Program-made: the position numbers and the translations under genes
Shown: piece by piece, positions 25,981 to 35,198 of the stretch
How the letters are laid out: every line of letters starts with the position of its first letter
How positions within the stretch are numbered: position 1 is the first letter of the stretch
Origin: Microbulbifer celer
Lineage (GTDB): Bacteria > Pseudomonadota > Gammaproteobacteria > Pseudomonadales > Cellvibrionaceae
Direction: 5' to 3'
DNA: 64,000 nucleotides
Assembly (NCBI RefSeq): GCF_020991125.1
Contig: NZ_CP087715.1
Coordinates: 2,135,501 to 2,199,500 of the forward strand
The notes under the pieces: generated by a model
Seen by the model: the letters and a program-made list of their open reading frames with translations, nothing else
What the model was told of the DNA's origin: nothing
The model's database searches: none

Positions 25981-27975
25981 TCAGAATCGATAGCTGAGAC
26001 CCAACCAGTAACGTCGCCCATCGGCCACAAAGCCATACTCGTCATAGGTCACCGATTCATCGGCGAGGTTGTAGATACCGGCTTTCAATTTAGTGCTGGT
26101 CGACAGTGCGTAATTCATACCAACGTCCACGAAGGTGTATGACGGCGCGATCAGCGCCCCCTGGGAAGGGCCGGTTGTGGGCTGGCTTTCCTCTCCGCGA
26201 TAGGTCACGCGCAGCCAGGAATTGGTATTATCGGTTGCCTGCCAATCCGCACTGACAGAGGCCAGATGTTTCGGCAACTGGTTCAGTGGTTCACCCTTGT
26301 ATTCGCCGGTCTTCTGCTCTGAGTCAGTAAAGGTATAACTGGCATCAAGACGGAAAGTTTCAGATACCGGGACCGTCGCACTGACCTCCACACCGCGTGT
26401 CACTGCCTTGTCGACGTTGACCCGATACGTGGGATCCGAGCCAAACTGATTCGGGCCTGCGTCACAGCGCTCCAGCGGGCAGACTACCCGGGTAATCTTG
26501 TCTTCGAAGTCATTGTTGAACAGGGTCAAGCCACTGTGAAAGCCACCCTCGCCCTGGTAATGCAGCGCGAGCTCCTGGTTCACCGAAACTTCAGGCTCCA
26601 GATCCGGGTTACCATAAATATTGCCACCGCGGCTGACCTGCCCCCAGTCCGGGGTGATTTCACGCAAGCTCGGTGCACGGTAACCCGTGGACACACCACC
26701 TTTCAGGGTCCAATGGCCGTCCAGCTTCCACACGCCATACAGTCGCGGGCTGATTTTGCTTCCGTAGTTTTCGTCGTCGTCCAGACGCGCGCCGGCGGTC
26801 AACGCAAAGCCGTCCAACAGCGACCACTCGTCTTCCAGAAACACCGCCCAGCGCTCGCCTTCAATGGTGGTGCGATCAGAAACCTGGTTGGACGTCTGGT
26901 CGTCCAGCTCCTCTGCCTGGTAATCCACGCCGATGGACACCGTGTGTGCACCGAGATCGGTCACATAGCTCGATTTGGCAACGGTATTGGCAATTTCCAT
27001 CTGCCGGGAAATATTCTCCGTGACTTCCCGCTGAACAAATGAATTGACAGTGCCCGAGGCCAGCTCGCCCCGGTGTGTCAGGGACAGGTAATCCCGGTTG
27101 TACTCATTTTCAGAATCGCTACATCCACCGCGACACCCTTCCGTGGGCGCAGACTTGCCCATCAAGGCAATCTGGCGCTGCTCGGTAAGGCCGGTCTCCA
27201 GCAACACCTGGTGACGGCTGTTGGGGGTAAAAGCGAGCCGACCCGTCACGCTTTCCACATCGCGCTGGGAGTAGCCATTGAGAATCTGGTCTTCGTCCCG
27301 ACGATATTTGCGCCCGTATAATTGCAGGCTCAGTGTGTCCTCCACCAGTGGCCCACTGAGGTGGAAGTTGCCCTGATTGACGTCACCAGACTCACTGCTC
27401 TCTTGCAGAATCGCGTCCACCTGCACGCTACCGGACCACTGGGCCGGTACTTTGCGGGTGATGATATTGATCACACCGCCGATGGCGTCCGAACCGTACA
27501 GCGTCGACATGGGACCACGCACCAGTTCGATTCGTTCGATCGCTTCCACCGGCGGCAACCAGTTCTGCTCCTCTCCCGGACCATCACTGTTGGGGCGGCT
27601 GGCGCGCCCGGACAGACGCTTGCCGTCCACCAGGATCAGGGTGTAACTCGCGCCCATACCCCGCAGGCTGATATCTGCGTTATCCCCGCCCGCTTCACCG
27701 CCGGTGATGATCACCCCGGGCAAGTCGCTCAGGGCATCGGTCACATCCCGGTACGCCCGCTGCAACAGTTGCTCGCGGTCAATAACACTCACCGACGCCG
27801 GCGCATCAATCACCGCCTGCTCTCGCCCAGAGGCGGTCACCACCACCGTTTCCACCGACTCGGTATCGCTGCTCGCCTCCTGAGCCAACGCCGGTGTTGC
27901 AGAAACCAGAATCGCTGAAGAGAGTAAAAGGCGGGAAAAAGGGATGAGGGTAGACCCGAGATGGGCTGAGGACAT
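25981..27975 (-). CDS. TonB-dependent receptor (siderophore/iron type)
   Basis: 664 residues. Signal peptide ~1-31, then a TonB box region (VETVVVTASG, ~41-50) and the plug domain (~55-165: PASVSVIDREQLLQ, ISLRGMGASYTLILVDGKRLSGR, LPPVEAIERIELVRGPMSTLYGSDAIGGVINIITRK). The remainder is the 22-strand barrel with a final aromatic signature LGLSYRF. A surface loop contains two pairs of cysteines. Closest in style to CirA/FepA-type catecholate receptors. AAGGAG precedes the ATG and a good Fur box lies upstream, so iron repression is expected. First gene of the five-gene operon. Confidence 0.92.
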   Translation of the reverse strand: MSSAHLGSTLIPFSRLLLSSAILVSATPALAQEASSDTESVETVVVTASGREQAVIDAPASVSVIDREQLLQRAYRDVTDALSDLPGVIITGGEAGGDNADISLRGMGASYTLILVDGKRLSGRASRPNSDGPGEEQNWLPPVEAIERIELVRGPMSTLYGSDAIGGVINIITRKVPAQWSGSVQVDAILQESSESGDVNQGNFHLSGPLVEDTLSLQLYGRKYRRDEDQILNGYSQRDVESVTGRLAFTPNSRHQVLLETGLTEQRQIALMGKSAPTEGCRGGCSDSENEYNRDYLSLTHRGELASGTVNSFVQREVTENISRQMEIANTVAKSSYVTDLGAHTVSIGVDYQAEELDDQTSNQVSDRTTIEGERWAVFLEDEWSLLDGFALTAGARLDDDENYGSKISPRLYGVWKLDGHWTLKGGVSTGYRAPSLREITPDWGQVSRGGNIYGNPDLEPEVSVNQELALHYQGEGGFHSGLTLFNNDFEDKITRVVCPLERCDAGPNQFGSDPTYRVNVDKAVTRGVEVSATVPVSETFRLDASYTFTDSEQKTGEYKGEPLNQLPKHLASVSADWQATDNTNSWLRVTYRGEESQPTTGPSQGALIAPSYTFVDVGMNYALSTSTKLKAGIYNLADESVTYDEYGFVADGRRYWLGLSYRF

Positions 27976-28004
27976 CGGTAACTCCTTGTCACTGCTTAAT
28001 TTTC

Positions 28005-28023
28005 GATAATAATAATACTTCTC
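28005..28023. promoter_or_regulatory. Fur box upstream of the TonB receptor
   Basis: GATAATAATAATACTTCTC matches the 19-bp Fur consensus at 15 positions. It is 30 bases before the receptor ATG and also faces the divergent LysR gene. Confidence 0.75.
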
Positions 28024-28120
28024 ATTTGCTTAAAGAAGTGTAAACATGCGGAACATTGCGTTGCAAAAAGTGAAACATTGATCGGGGGGGCTACCGCCGC
28101 CCCAACGATTCGAGGCAGAC

Positions 28121-29050
28121 ATGCAGGATCTGAGAGAACTGAAAGTTTTTTCCCAAGTGATCAAAACCGGGAGCCTCACCGCCAGTGCCAAAAACCTGGC
28201 TACGTCCAAGTCCACCCTGAGCCGACGCATTCGTCAGCTGGAGTCTTCTGTGGGACAGATGCTGCTGAAACGTGAGGCAAACAAACTCGTCCCCACCGAG
28301 GCCGGCCAGGTGTTCTATCGCTATTGCGAAGAGATCCTGCGGCTGGCGGAGCTGGGGCGGGGAGAAATTGAAGAGCTGAGAGAAGAAGTCAGCGGCACAC
28401 TGGTACTTTGTGCGCACGAAATCCTGATACGCCCATGGCTGGCAGAACTGGTAGAAGAGTTCGTGCTCAAATACCCGGCAGTCAAAGCCATACTGCATAC
28501 CCAGACACAGCTACCCACGGAAACAGAAGATGACGCACTCTATTTCTGGGTCGGACGGGTCACCCATTGCGATCAGAACCTGATGCCCTTGGGCAATCTG
28601 ACACAAAGTGTCTACGGCCATCCGGATTACCTGCAGCGCATGGGCATGCCAGACCATCCCCGCGCACTGGCGCGCTATGACTGGGTAAACTCAATCAACG
28701 ATGACTCGGGCCTGCTGACACTGCACCGGGAGGGCGAAGACAGCCATCCAATTCCAGGCAAAAAGTCCTGCATGCAGGTGGATCAGGTGTCACTGCAGGC
28801 GGACACGATCGCTCGGGCTCGCGGCCTGGGCCTGCTGCCCGACTGGCATGCAGATCTGCGCGAGTCTTTTATCCCGGGCGCCCTGCAGCGCTGCCTGCCG
28901 CAATGGTCGGGTCCACTGCGGCCGGTGTCCCTGATTTATGGCCACGGACAGCTTCCGCGCAGGCTCAAGGTATTCATCGAGTTCGTACGCCAGCACCGCC
29001 CCGAGCAGTGGCAGGCTGCACGGGCTATGTCAGAATCCACCAGCACATAA
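28121..29050 (+). CDS. LysR family transcriptional regulator
   Basis: 309 residues. N-terminal winged helix-turn-helix (LKVFSQVIKTGSLTASAKNLATSKSTLSRRIRQLESSVGQMLLKRE, ~7-52), a linker helix, and a periplasmic-binding-like effector domain (~92-290). Divergent from the Fur-controlled TonB receptor, and convergent on the DASS transporter, whose 3' end overlaps its own by 26 bases. By position it may regulate the receptor operon; the effector is unknown. No cysteine-based redox motif is obvious. Confidence 0.85.
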   Translation: MQDLRELKVFSQVIKTGSLTASAKNLATSKSTLSRRIRQLESSVGQMLLKREANKLVPTEAGQVFYRYCEEILRLAELGRGEIEELREEVSGTLVLCAHEILIRPWLAELVEEFVLKYPAVKAILHTQTQLPTETEDDALYFWVGRVTHCDQNLMPLGNLTQSVYGHPDYLQRMGMPDHPRALARYDWVNSINDDSGLLTLHREGEDSHPIPGKKSCMQVDQVSLQADTIARARGLGLLPDWHADLRESFIPGALQRCLPQWSGPLRPVSLIYGHGQLPRRLKVFIEFVRQHRPEQWQAARAMSESTST

Positions 29051-30398
29051 ACGCAATAATCAACGATGCCAGCACGCTCAACGCCGCGCCTTCGCGCACC
29101 ATTTCCTGCATCCGGATTTTACCGGTACCGTAGGCAATGGCATTGGGTGCCGTGGCGACGGGCAACATGAATGCACAGCTCGCGCACATGGCGGCGGGAA
29201 TCATCAGCACCATGGGATCGAAGCCTGCGGAGGTGGCAACCACCGCGAGAATCGGCATCAGCAGTGTAGCGGTAGCGGTGTTACTGGTGATCTCGGTCAG
29301 GAAGGTCACCGACAGGCATAACAGCAACAGCATCAGCCACAGCGGCATGGTGGTCAGGAAAGCGAGGCCGCTGCCCATCATTTCGCTGAGGCCGGATGCC
29401 TGAAAACCTTTGGCAATGGCGATACCACCGGCAAACAACAACAGCATGCCCCACGGAATACTCTCCGCGGCTTTCCAGTCCAGCAATCGCCCACCGTTGC
29501 CATTGGGCACCAGGAACATCAGCACCACAGCGCCGATAGCAACGGTACTGTCGCCGGCAGCCGGCACGTTGAACCACTGGCTCCAGCCACCGAAAGGCTC
29601 GTTGCGAGTCACCCAGAACAGGATCGCAACGGCAAACACTAGCAAAGTGCGCACCTCTTCCACCCGCCACGCGCCCACCGACGGGCGCTCAATCGCCTGT
29701 TCCAGTTTGATATTACGGGTCAGCCACAGCGCCATGATCGGTAGGGTGACAACCACCACAGGCACGCCGATTTTGAGCCAGCTCAGGAAGCTGAATTCCC
29801 TACCGGTCACCTCTTCGTATATTCCCATGAAGATCACGTTGGGGGGCGTGCCCAGCGGGCTGCCAACACCACCAAGACTCGCCGCATAAGCGATGCCGAG
29901 AATGAGCGCAACGGTCAGACGGTGATTATCCACCCGTGACAGGATGGCCAGGGCGATGGGCAACATCATCAAGGTGGTGGCGGTATTGGAGACCCACATG
30001 CTGAGCAGCCCCGCTGCCAACATGAAGCCGAGCACCAGCCGGCGGCCACTGGAAACGCCGACCACCTTCAGCATATACAGCGCAAGCCGCTCATGGGCAC
30101 CGCTTTTCTCCAGCGCCTTGGACAACATAAAGGCGCCCATCAGCAGCAGAATCACATGGCTGCCCATTGAGGACGCCACCAGCTTGTGATCCGCCACACC
30201 GAATAGGGGCAGCAATACAAACGGCACCAGAGAGGTAGCCGGAATCGGCAGCGCCTCGGTAATCCACCAGATGACGGTCAACAGAGTGATCGCCGCGGTC
30301 ACGGCGGGCAAATAGGGCATGCCGTAGTGGCTCAACACCCCATAAAAGGCCACCGCCAAAAGCGGGCCGATCAAAACAAAAGTCTGCCGGTCAATCAT
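29025..30398 (-). CDS. DASS/SLC13 family Na+-coupled anion transporter
   Basis: 457 residues with about eleven membrane segments. Both inverted-repeat substrate/Na+ motifs are present: WVSNTATTLMMLPIALAIL (~155) and EITSNTATATLLMPILAVV (~395), plus LGIAYAASLGGVGSPLGTPPN. Family members import di- or tricarboxylates or related anions with Na+. The start MIDRQTFVLIGPLL at 30398 fits the membrane topology better than the in-frame ATG 75 bases upstream. It ends inside the LysR gene on the other strand. Confidence 0.88.
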   Translation of the reverse strand: MIDRQTFVLIGPLLAVAFYGVLSHYGMPYLPAVTAAITLLTVIWWITEALPIPATSLVPFVLLPLFGVADHKLVASSMGSHVILLLMGAFMLSKALEKSGAHERLALYMLKVVGVSSGRRLVLGFMLAAGLLSMWVSNTATTLMMLPIALAILSRVDNHRLTVALILGIAYAASLGGVGSPLGTPPNVIFMGIYEEVTGREFSFLSWLKIGVPVVVVTLPIMALWLTRNIKLEQAIERPSVGAWRVEEVRTLLVFAVAILFWVTRNEPFGGWSQWFNVPAAGDSTVAIGAVVLMFLVPNGNGGRLLDWKAAESIPWGMLLLFAGGIAIAKGFQASGLSEMMGSGLAFLTTMPLWLMLLLLCLSVTFLTEITSNTATATLLMPILAVVATSAGFDPMVLMIPAAMCASCAFMLPVATAPNAIAYGTGKIRMQEMVREGAALSVLASLIIAFMCWWILT

Positions 30399-30648
30399 GA
30401 TTATTATTATTTCCCAACTTGGATTCTGCGCCAGATGATAGGGGGATTGGCCCGGATTTCCAGTGGTGTGCATTTCACCAATTCGCTACCGCAAAAAAGT
30501 CACGAATGGGATATAACCAACTGAAAAAAACCGCGATGAAAGGGTTATTGGCCAACCGCGGCCTACACTGTTTAGAATCCGCGCCTTTTTCGCGCCCCGG
30601 CAGACAACCTTTTACCAACGTCGGGCAAACACGGTCAGAGCGGTACTC

Positions 30649-31995
30649 ATGAAACAAGATTCCGTCGCTTCCTCTCCCTCCGCCATCGCCCTGCTGCCAC
30701 TACTGCTTTTTCTCGCCCTGTTTGTGGGCGCGGGACTCTGGTATCAGTCTCAAGGTACGGCGATGGCGTTTTATCAGGTCTCGGCACCAGTGGCGATTCT
30801 GCCGGCAATCGCGCTGGCAATAGCACTTGCCCACGGGCGGTTGAGTCAGCGCATTGACACCTTCATCCGCGGCATCGGTGATCCCACAATTATCACCATG
30901 GTTCTGATCTACCTGCTTGCCGGCGCCTTCGCCAGTGTCGCCAAGGCGGTGGGCGGGGTGGACGCTACGGTGAACTTTGGCCTCAGCTACATTCCACCGA
31001 CACTGGTATTGCCGGGGCTGTTTCTGATCACCGCGTTTGTCGCCACCGCCATGGGTACGTCCATGGGCACCATCGCCGCCATTGCCCCCATCGCGGTGGG
31101 ACTCAGCAACGCCACCGAACTGCCAATGCTGCTCACCATCGGCACCGTAGTGGGCGGGGCCATGTTCGGCGACAACCTCTCGATCATTTCCGACACAACC
31201 ATTGCCGCCACCCGCACCCAGGGGGTAAAAATGCGGGACAAGTTCCGCATGAACCTGCTGATCGCCCTGCCCGCCGCTGCGGTCGCATTGATCTGGCTGT
31301 ATTTCTCCGGCACCACCGCGCAAATCACCGCGCCCGGTGACTACGAGCTGATCCGGGTACTGCCCTACATCGTGGTGTTAGTACTGGCTGTAAGTGGTGT
31401 AAACGTATTGCTGGTGCTGTTTATCGGTATCCTGCTGGCGGGCGCTGTCGGGCTGGGATTACAGCCGGACTACTCCATCGGGGCCTTGTCCAAAGATATT
31501 TATGCAGGTTACACCAGCATGCAGGAAATCCTGATTCTGTCGCTAATGATCGGCGGCCTCGGTGCACTGATGCGCGCCGGCGGCGGCCTGGCGTGGTTGG
31601 GACAACGGATCGATCGGATCAGCCAGATTGGCAGCCGCGGCAAACCCGGACGCAAAACCGGCGAACTGGGTATCAGTACCGCGGTAGCCTTGACCAATGT
31701 CTGCACCGCCAACAATACCGTCGCCATTCTGCTTACCGGCCACCTCGCCAAGGATATGGCCGAGCGCTATGGTGTAGACCCGCGCCGCAGCGCCAGCCTG
31801 CTGGATATCTATTCCTGCACGGTGCAGGGGTTACTTCCCTACGGTGCGCAGATACTGCTGGCATCGTCGCTGGCAAAAGTCTCGCCACTGGCATTGGCGG
31901 GGAGTATTCACTACTGCTGGCTGCTGGGGATCAGTGCCCTGGCATCCATATTCACAGGCTTTTACAAAGGCCGTCCGCGTCCGGCGCAAAGGTAG
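30649..31995 (+). CDS. NhaC-type Na+/H+ antiporter family protein
   Basis: 448 residues, about eleven membrane helices. Typical NhaC-family stretches: LIYLLAGAFASVAKAVGGVDATVNFGLSYIP, FVATAMGTSMGTIAAIAPIAVGLS, GGAMFGDNLSIISDTTIAATRTQGVKMRDKFRMN and GLLPYGAQILLASSLAKVSP. Exchanges Na+ for H+ (or a carboxylate for another in relatives such as malate/lactate antiporters), so the substrate remains open. It ends ten bases from the convergent MFS gene. Confidence 0.85.
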   Translation: MKQDSVASSPSAIALLPLLLFLALFVGAGLWYQSQGTAMAFYQVSAPVAILPAIALAIALAHGRLSQRIDTFIRGIGDPTIITMVLIYLLAGAFASVAKAVGGVDATVNFGLSYIPPTLVLPGLFLITAFVATAMGTSMGTIAAIAPIAVGLSNATELPMLLTIGTVVGGAMFGDNLSIISDTTIAATRTQGVKMRDKFRMNLLIALPAAAVALIWLYFSGTTAQITAPGDYELIRVLPYIVVLVLAVSGVNVLLVLFIGILLAGAVGLGLQPDYSIGALSKDIYAGYTSMQEILILSLMIGGLGALMRAGGGLAWLGQRIDRISQIGSRGKPGRKTGELGISTAVALTNVCTANNTVAILLTGHLAKDMAERYGVDPRRSASLLDIYSCTVQGLLPYGAQILLASSLAKVSPLALAGSIHYCWLLGISALASIFTGFYKGRPRPAQR

Positions 31996-32005
31996 ATCGC
32001 AGGTA

Positions 32006-33238
32006 TTAACTCCCTAAGGGAAAATAGCGGCTGCGCCACATCACACCAATACAGACCACGGAACAGAAGACACCGCTGATAACTGCCACCATCGGCAGGC
32101 CGGTTACATGCGCAAGTGCCCCAAGAATGGAGGCCCCCAGTGCCGGCCCTGCCACCGTGGTCATCCCCCAGAGGCTGACCACGCGACCGCGAAACTTGCT
32201 GTCGAGGTCCGCCTGTAATGCGGCCTGCATACCGATACTGGCGAGGGTGGACATGGCGGCGATGCCGAAGATACTCAGCATCGCCAGCACAAACAGACTG
32301 GAAATGCCCAGCAGCGCAACAAACAGCCCCAGCAGGCCACAGCCCACGGAAATAAAGATCACCAGCGTACTGCGTCTGGTCGTTCCGGACAGCAATACCC
32401 CCGCAACAATGCCGCCAGCACCGGCCACAGCCATCAGCGTGGCGAGACCACTGCTGCCACTGTCAAACACACCGCCGGCAAAGGCCGGCAACAGTTCCAG
32501 CACGCCGCGGCCGAACGCGGCAATGGCGACGGAGAGAATGAAGAGTTCGAGAAATTTCGGCACACTTTTTATATAGCGCAGCCCTTCCAGCAACTGGAAC
32601 AGCACGCTGCCCCCTTTGGCACTGCGCGCGCTGGGGTGGATATGCACTACCAGCAGGGAAAACAGGGTGCCGAGAAAACTCAGGGTATTGATCAGAAACG
32701 TTCCGCCAACGCCGAAAGCGCTGATGGAAATCCCCCCCAGGGCCGGCCCCACCATCCGCGTGACATTGAATATCACCGCATTCAGGCTGATGGCCTGGGT
32801 GAGAAAATCCTTCGGCGCAATATCGTGAATCAGGGTCAGACGGATCGGCTGGTAGGCGGCGTTGCCGATACCGAGCAGCACACAGCAGGCGAGCAAGGCG
32901 TGAATATTGAGAAGGCCCAGGGCATAAGTGATCAATAACCCGGCATTGAACAGTATCTGCACCAGTAAGCAGGCAATGGCGTAGCGCCGGCGATCCATGC
33001 GATCAATCAATACGCCAAACAGTGGCGCAATGAACACCAGCGGCAGGTACTGGGCGAGCACGATGATACCCACCCAGGATGACGATTCCGTCAACTCCCA
33101 CGACAGCCAGCCGATGGCCGTGCGTTGCATCCAGGTGCCGATCCAGGAAACGGTATTACCCGCCAGGTAGAGCGCGTAGTTCCTGTCGGTCAATACCTCA
33201 AATGCCATAGCGCCGTCAGGCCGCTCCCATATTTCCAT
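32006..33238 (-). CDS. MFS exporter, EntS-like (MFS_3)
   Basis: 410 residues with twelve predicted membrane segments. The start region NYALYLAGNTVSWIGTWMQRTAIGWLSWELTES and the loop GVLIDRMDRRRYAIAC are characteristic of the MFS_3/EntS group, which exports enterobactin and other small molecules. C-terminal part: GMTTVAGPALGASILGALAHVTG. An alternative start at 33208 (MAFEVL) has a better purine-rich site (GGGAGCGG). A small, amber-interrupted secreted protein gene lies immediately upstream in the same direction. No siderophore synthesis genes are in view. Confidence 0.85.
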   Translation of the reverse strand: MEIWERPDGAMAFEVLTDRNYALYLAGNTVSWIGTWMQRTAIGWLSWELTESSSWVGIIVLAQYLPLVFIAPLFGVLIDRMDRRRYAIACLLVQILFNAGLLITYALGLLNIHALLACCVLLGIGNAAYQPIRLTLIHDIAPKDFLTQAISLNAVIFNVTRMVGPALGGISISAFGVGGTFLINTLSFLGTLFSLLVVHIHPSARSAKGGSVLFQLLEGLRYIKSVPKFLELFILSVAIAAFGRGVLELLPAFAGGVFDSGSSGLATLMAVAGAGGIVAGVLLSGTTRRSTLVIFISVGCGLLGLFVALLGISSLFVLAMLSIFGIAAMSTLASIGMQAALQADLDSKFRGRVVSLWGMTTVAGPALGASILGALAHVTGLPMVAVISGVFCSVVCIGVMWRSRYFPLGS

Positions 33239-33250
33239 TGCACAGCCGGA

Positions 33251-33544
33251 TTATACGGGATGGGGAGTGCCTCTGTAGCTGAATCTTCCACCCCATTTGT
33301 CGGAACGGGCTAATTCGTGGCGCAGTGCGTCGATCGGATCCACCACCAAGGGATCGTCGAAGCTCTGCCACCAGTCCCTTCGAAAAGCATCAGCTTCGCT
33401 GGACTACGGGACATCAAGATTTTCCGGGCTACTACCGCGCTCCGGCTCGGTATCCGCCAGAACCACCGCCGAAAAATGCATCAAAACGAAGACGAGAACG
33501 GCGCGTATTGCCAGCGAGTTTTGGCGATAGGTCAGAGTGTGCAC
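33251..33544 (-). pseudogene. Small secreted protein gene with an in-frame amber codon
   Basis: Reading from GTG 33544, 46 codons give a convincing export signal (IRAVLVFVLMHFSAVVLA followed by DTEPERGSSPENLDVP), then TAG at 33404-33406. The same frame continues for 50 codons with protein-like composition (EADAFRRDWWQSFDDPLVVD, then DALRHELARSDKWGG) to TAA at 33251. Third-position GC is high on both sides of the amber. The stop lies 12 bases before the MFS start, an operon-like spacing. No family is recognised. Could be a pseudogene, a sequence error, or readthrough. Confidence 0.5.
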
Positions 33545-33756
33545 GGTAGAAACTGTTGTTATGAACTGTACCTATATAATGACCCAGCTGCCGGTAAAGA
33601 AGCGTTAACCCTATGTAAACAATCAGTAAATCGGCCTACTCCGTATAAACGAATTTCACCTGAACCGCTATTTGTTACACGCTGTATACTTCCAGCATCT
33701 ATAGTTAGCCAGGGAAACCTGATTACCCTATAACAATGAAATTATCTGGGGGACTA

Positions 33757-35130
33757 ATGAATACGGGACTAGTCAACGCACAGGTATCACCAACCGGACA
33801 GTTCGACATCCTGTCCAAATACGAAATCCACAAGCTCACGGATGCCAGCCGCGGCCCTCAGTACCAACTGTTCCGCAACTGTTCTCTGGCGGTACTCAAC
33901 TGCGGGAATTACATGGACGACGGCAAGGAGCTGCTGGAAAAATATGCAGACTTTGATATTGCCGTCATTCCCACCGAGCGCAGTGTCAAACTCAAGGTAA
34001 GCAATGCCCCGGCAACTGCGTTTGTGGACGGCAGGATGATCCAGGGCATTGCCGAGCACCTGTTCGCGGTACTGCGTGACATTATCTACGTCAGCAGCGA
34101 AATCACCTGCGACCCGCGCTACGATCTGGTTTCCGCCCAGGGTGTCACGGATGCGGTATTTCATATTCTGCGCAACGCGGGCACCTTTGACCGCGACCGT
34201 TCGCCGCGCCTTGTAGTCTGCTGGGGCGGCCACTCTATTTCACGGGAAGAATACGACTACACCAAGAAGGTGGGTTACGAGATTGCCTTGCGGCAGCTCG
34301 ACATCTGCACTGGCTGCGGACCAGGTGCGATGAAGGGGCCGATGAAAGGGGCAACTATCGGCCACGCCAAACAACGGGATCGGGACGGACAGTATCTGGG
34401 CATTACCGAGCCCGGCATCATTGCCGCAGAGGCGCCAAACCCCATCGTCAACCAGCTGGTGATCATGCCGGATATCGAGAAGCGGCTGGAGGCTTTCGTA
34501 CGCACCGGACATGGCATTGTGGTATTTCCCGGTGGCGCAGGTACTGCAGAAGAAATCCTCTACCTGCTGGGCATCCTGCTGCACGAAGACAATAAAGCGC
34601 AGCCATTCCCCGTCATTTTTACCGGCCCCAGAACCGCTGCAGACTATTTCATTCGCATCGATCAGTTTATTACCCAGACTCTGGGCGAGGCTGCCCGTTC
34701 ACGCTACCAGATCATCATCGACGATCCTTCGGAAGTGGCGCGACAAATGGCTGCGGGCATTCAGAAAGTCCGGGAATACCGCAAAGAAAAAGGGGATGCC
34801 TATTACTACAATTGGCAACTGAAAGTCTCAACCGAGTTCCAGCGTCCGTTTGTGCCCACCCACGAAAACATGCGCAAGCTCGCACTGCACACCAATCAGG
34901 AGCCCTACCTGCTGGCTGCCAACCTGCGGCGTGCTTTTTCCGGGATTGTATCTGGCAATGTGAAGGATGAGGGGATACGCAGAGTGGAGAACAATGGGCC
35001 TTACGAACTGCTGGGCGATCCCGCACTCATGCGCAGTATGGATACGCTACTGGATTCATTCGTTCAACAACAACGAATGAAGTTGCCCGGCAAAGAGTAC
35101 AAGCCCTGTTACCGGGTCATCAGAGGCTGA
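33757..35130 (+). CDS. ppnN: Nucleotide 5'-monophosphate nucleosidase PpnN
   Basis: 457 residues, close to the E. coli protein (YgdH) over its whole length. The LOG-type centre has VVCWGGHSISREEYDYTKKVG, CTGCGPGAMKGPMKGATIGHA and the catalytic PGGAGTAEEILYLLGIL (~265). Flanking PpnN-specific domains include QLFRNCSLAVLNCGNYMDD and RRAFSGIVSGNVKDEGIRRVENNGPY. It hydrolyses purine and pyrimidine monophosphates to base and ribose-5-phosphate and is stimulated by (p)ppGpp in E. coli. ATG 33757 is preferred over in-frame ATG 33736 because GGGGGA stands just before it. Confidence 0.94.
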   Translation: MNTGLVNAQVSPTGQFDILSKYEIHKLTDASRGPQYQLFRNCSLAVLNCGNYMDDGKELLEKYADFDIAVIPTERSVKLKVSNAPATAFVDGRMIQGIAEHLFAVLRDIIYVSSEITCDPRYDLVSAQGVTDAVFHILRNAGTFDRDRSPRLVVCWGGHSISREEYDYTKKVGYEIALRQLDICTGCGPGAMKGPMKGATIGHAKQRDRDGQYLGITEPGIIAAEAPNPIVNQLVIMPDIEKRLEAFVRTGHGIVVFPGGAGTAEEILYLLGILLHEDNKAQPFPVIFTGPRTAADYFIRIDQFITQTLGEAARSRYQIIIDDPSEVARQMAAGIQKVREYRKEKGDAYYYNWQLKVSTEFQRPFVPTHENMRKLALHTNQEPYLLAANLRRAFSGIVSGNVKDEGIRRVENNGPYELLGDPALMRSMDTLLDSFVQQQRMKLPGKEYKPCYRVIRG

Positions 35131-35157
35131 GGCAAAAGCTCCTGCCTCGGTAAAACG

Positions 35158-35185
35158 CCGGCCCCGATGCGGCTATCGGGGCCGG
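35158..35185. terminator. Hairpin between ppnN and aldose epimerase
   Basis: A perfect 11-bp stem CCGGCCCCGAT/ATCGGGGCCGG with a 6-base loop lies between the convergent genes; a short TTTT follows on the minus strand. Confidence 0.7.
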
Positions 35186-35198
35186 TGGATATCGGGTA

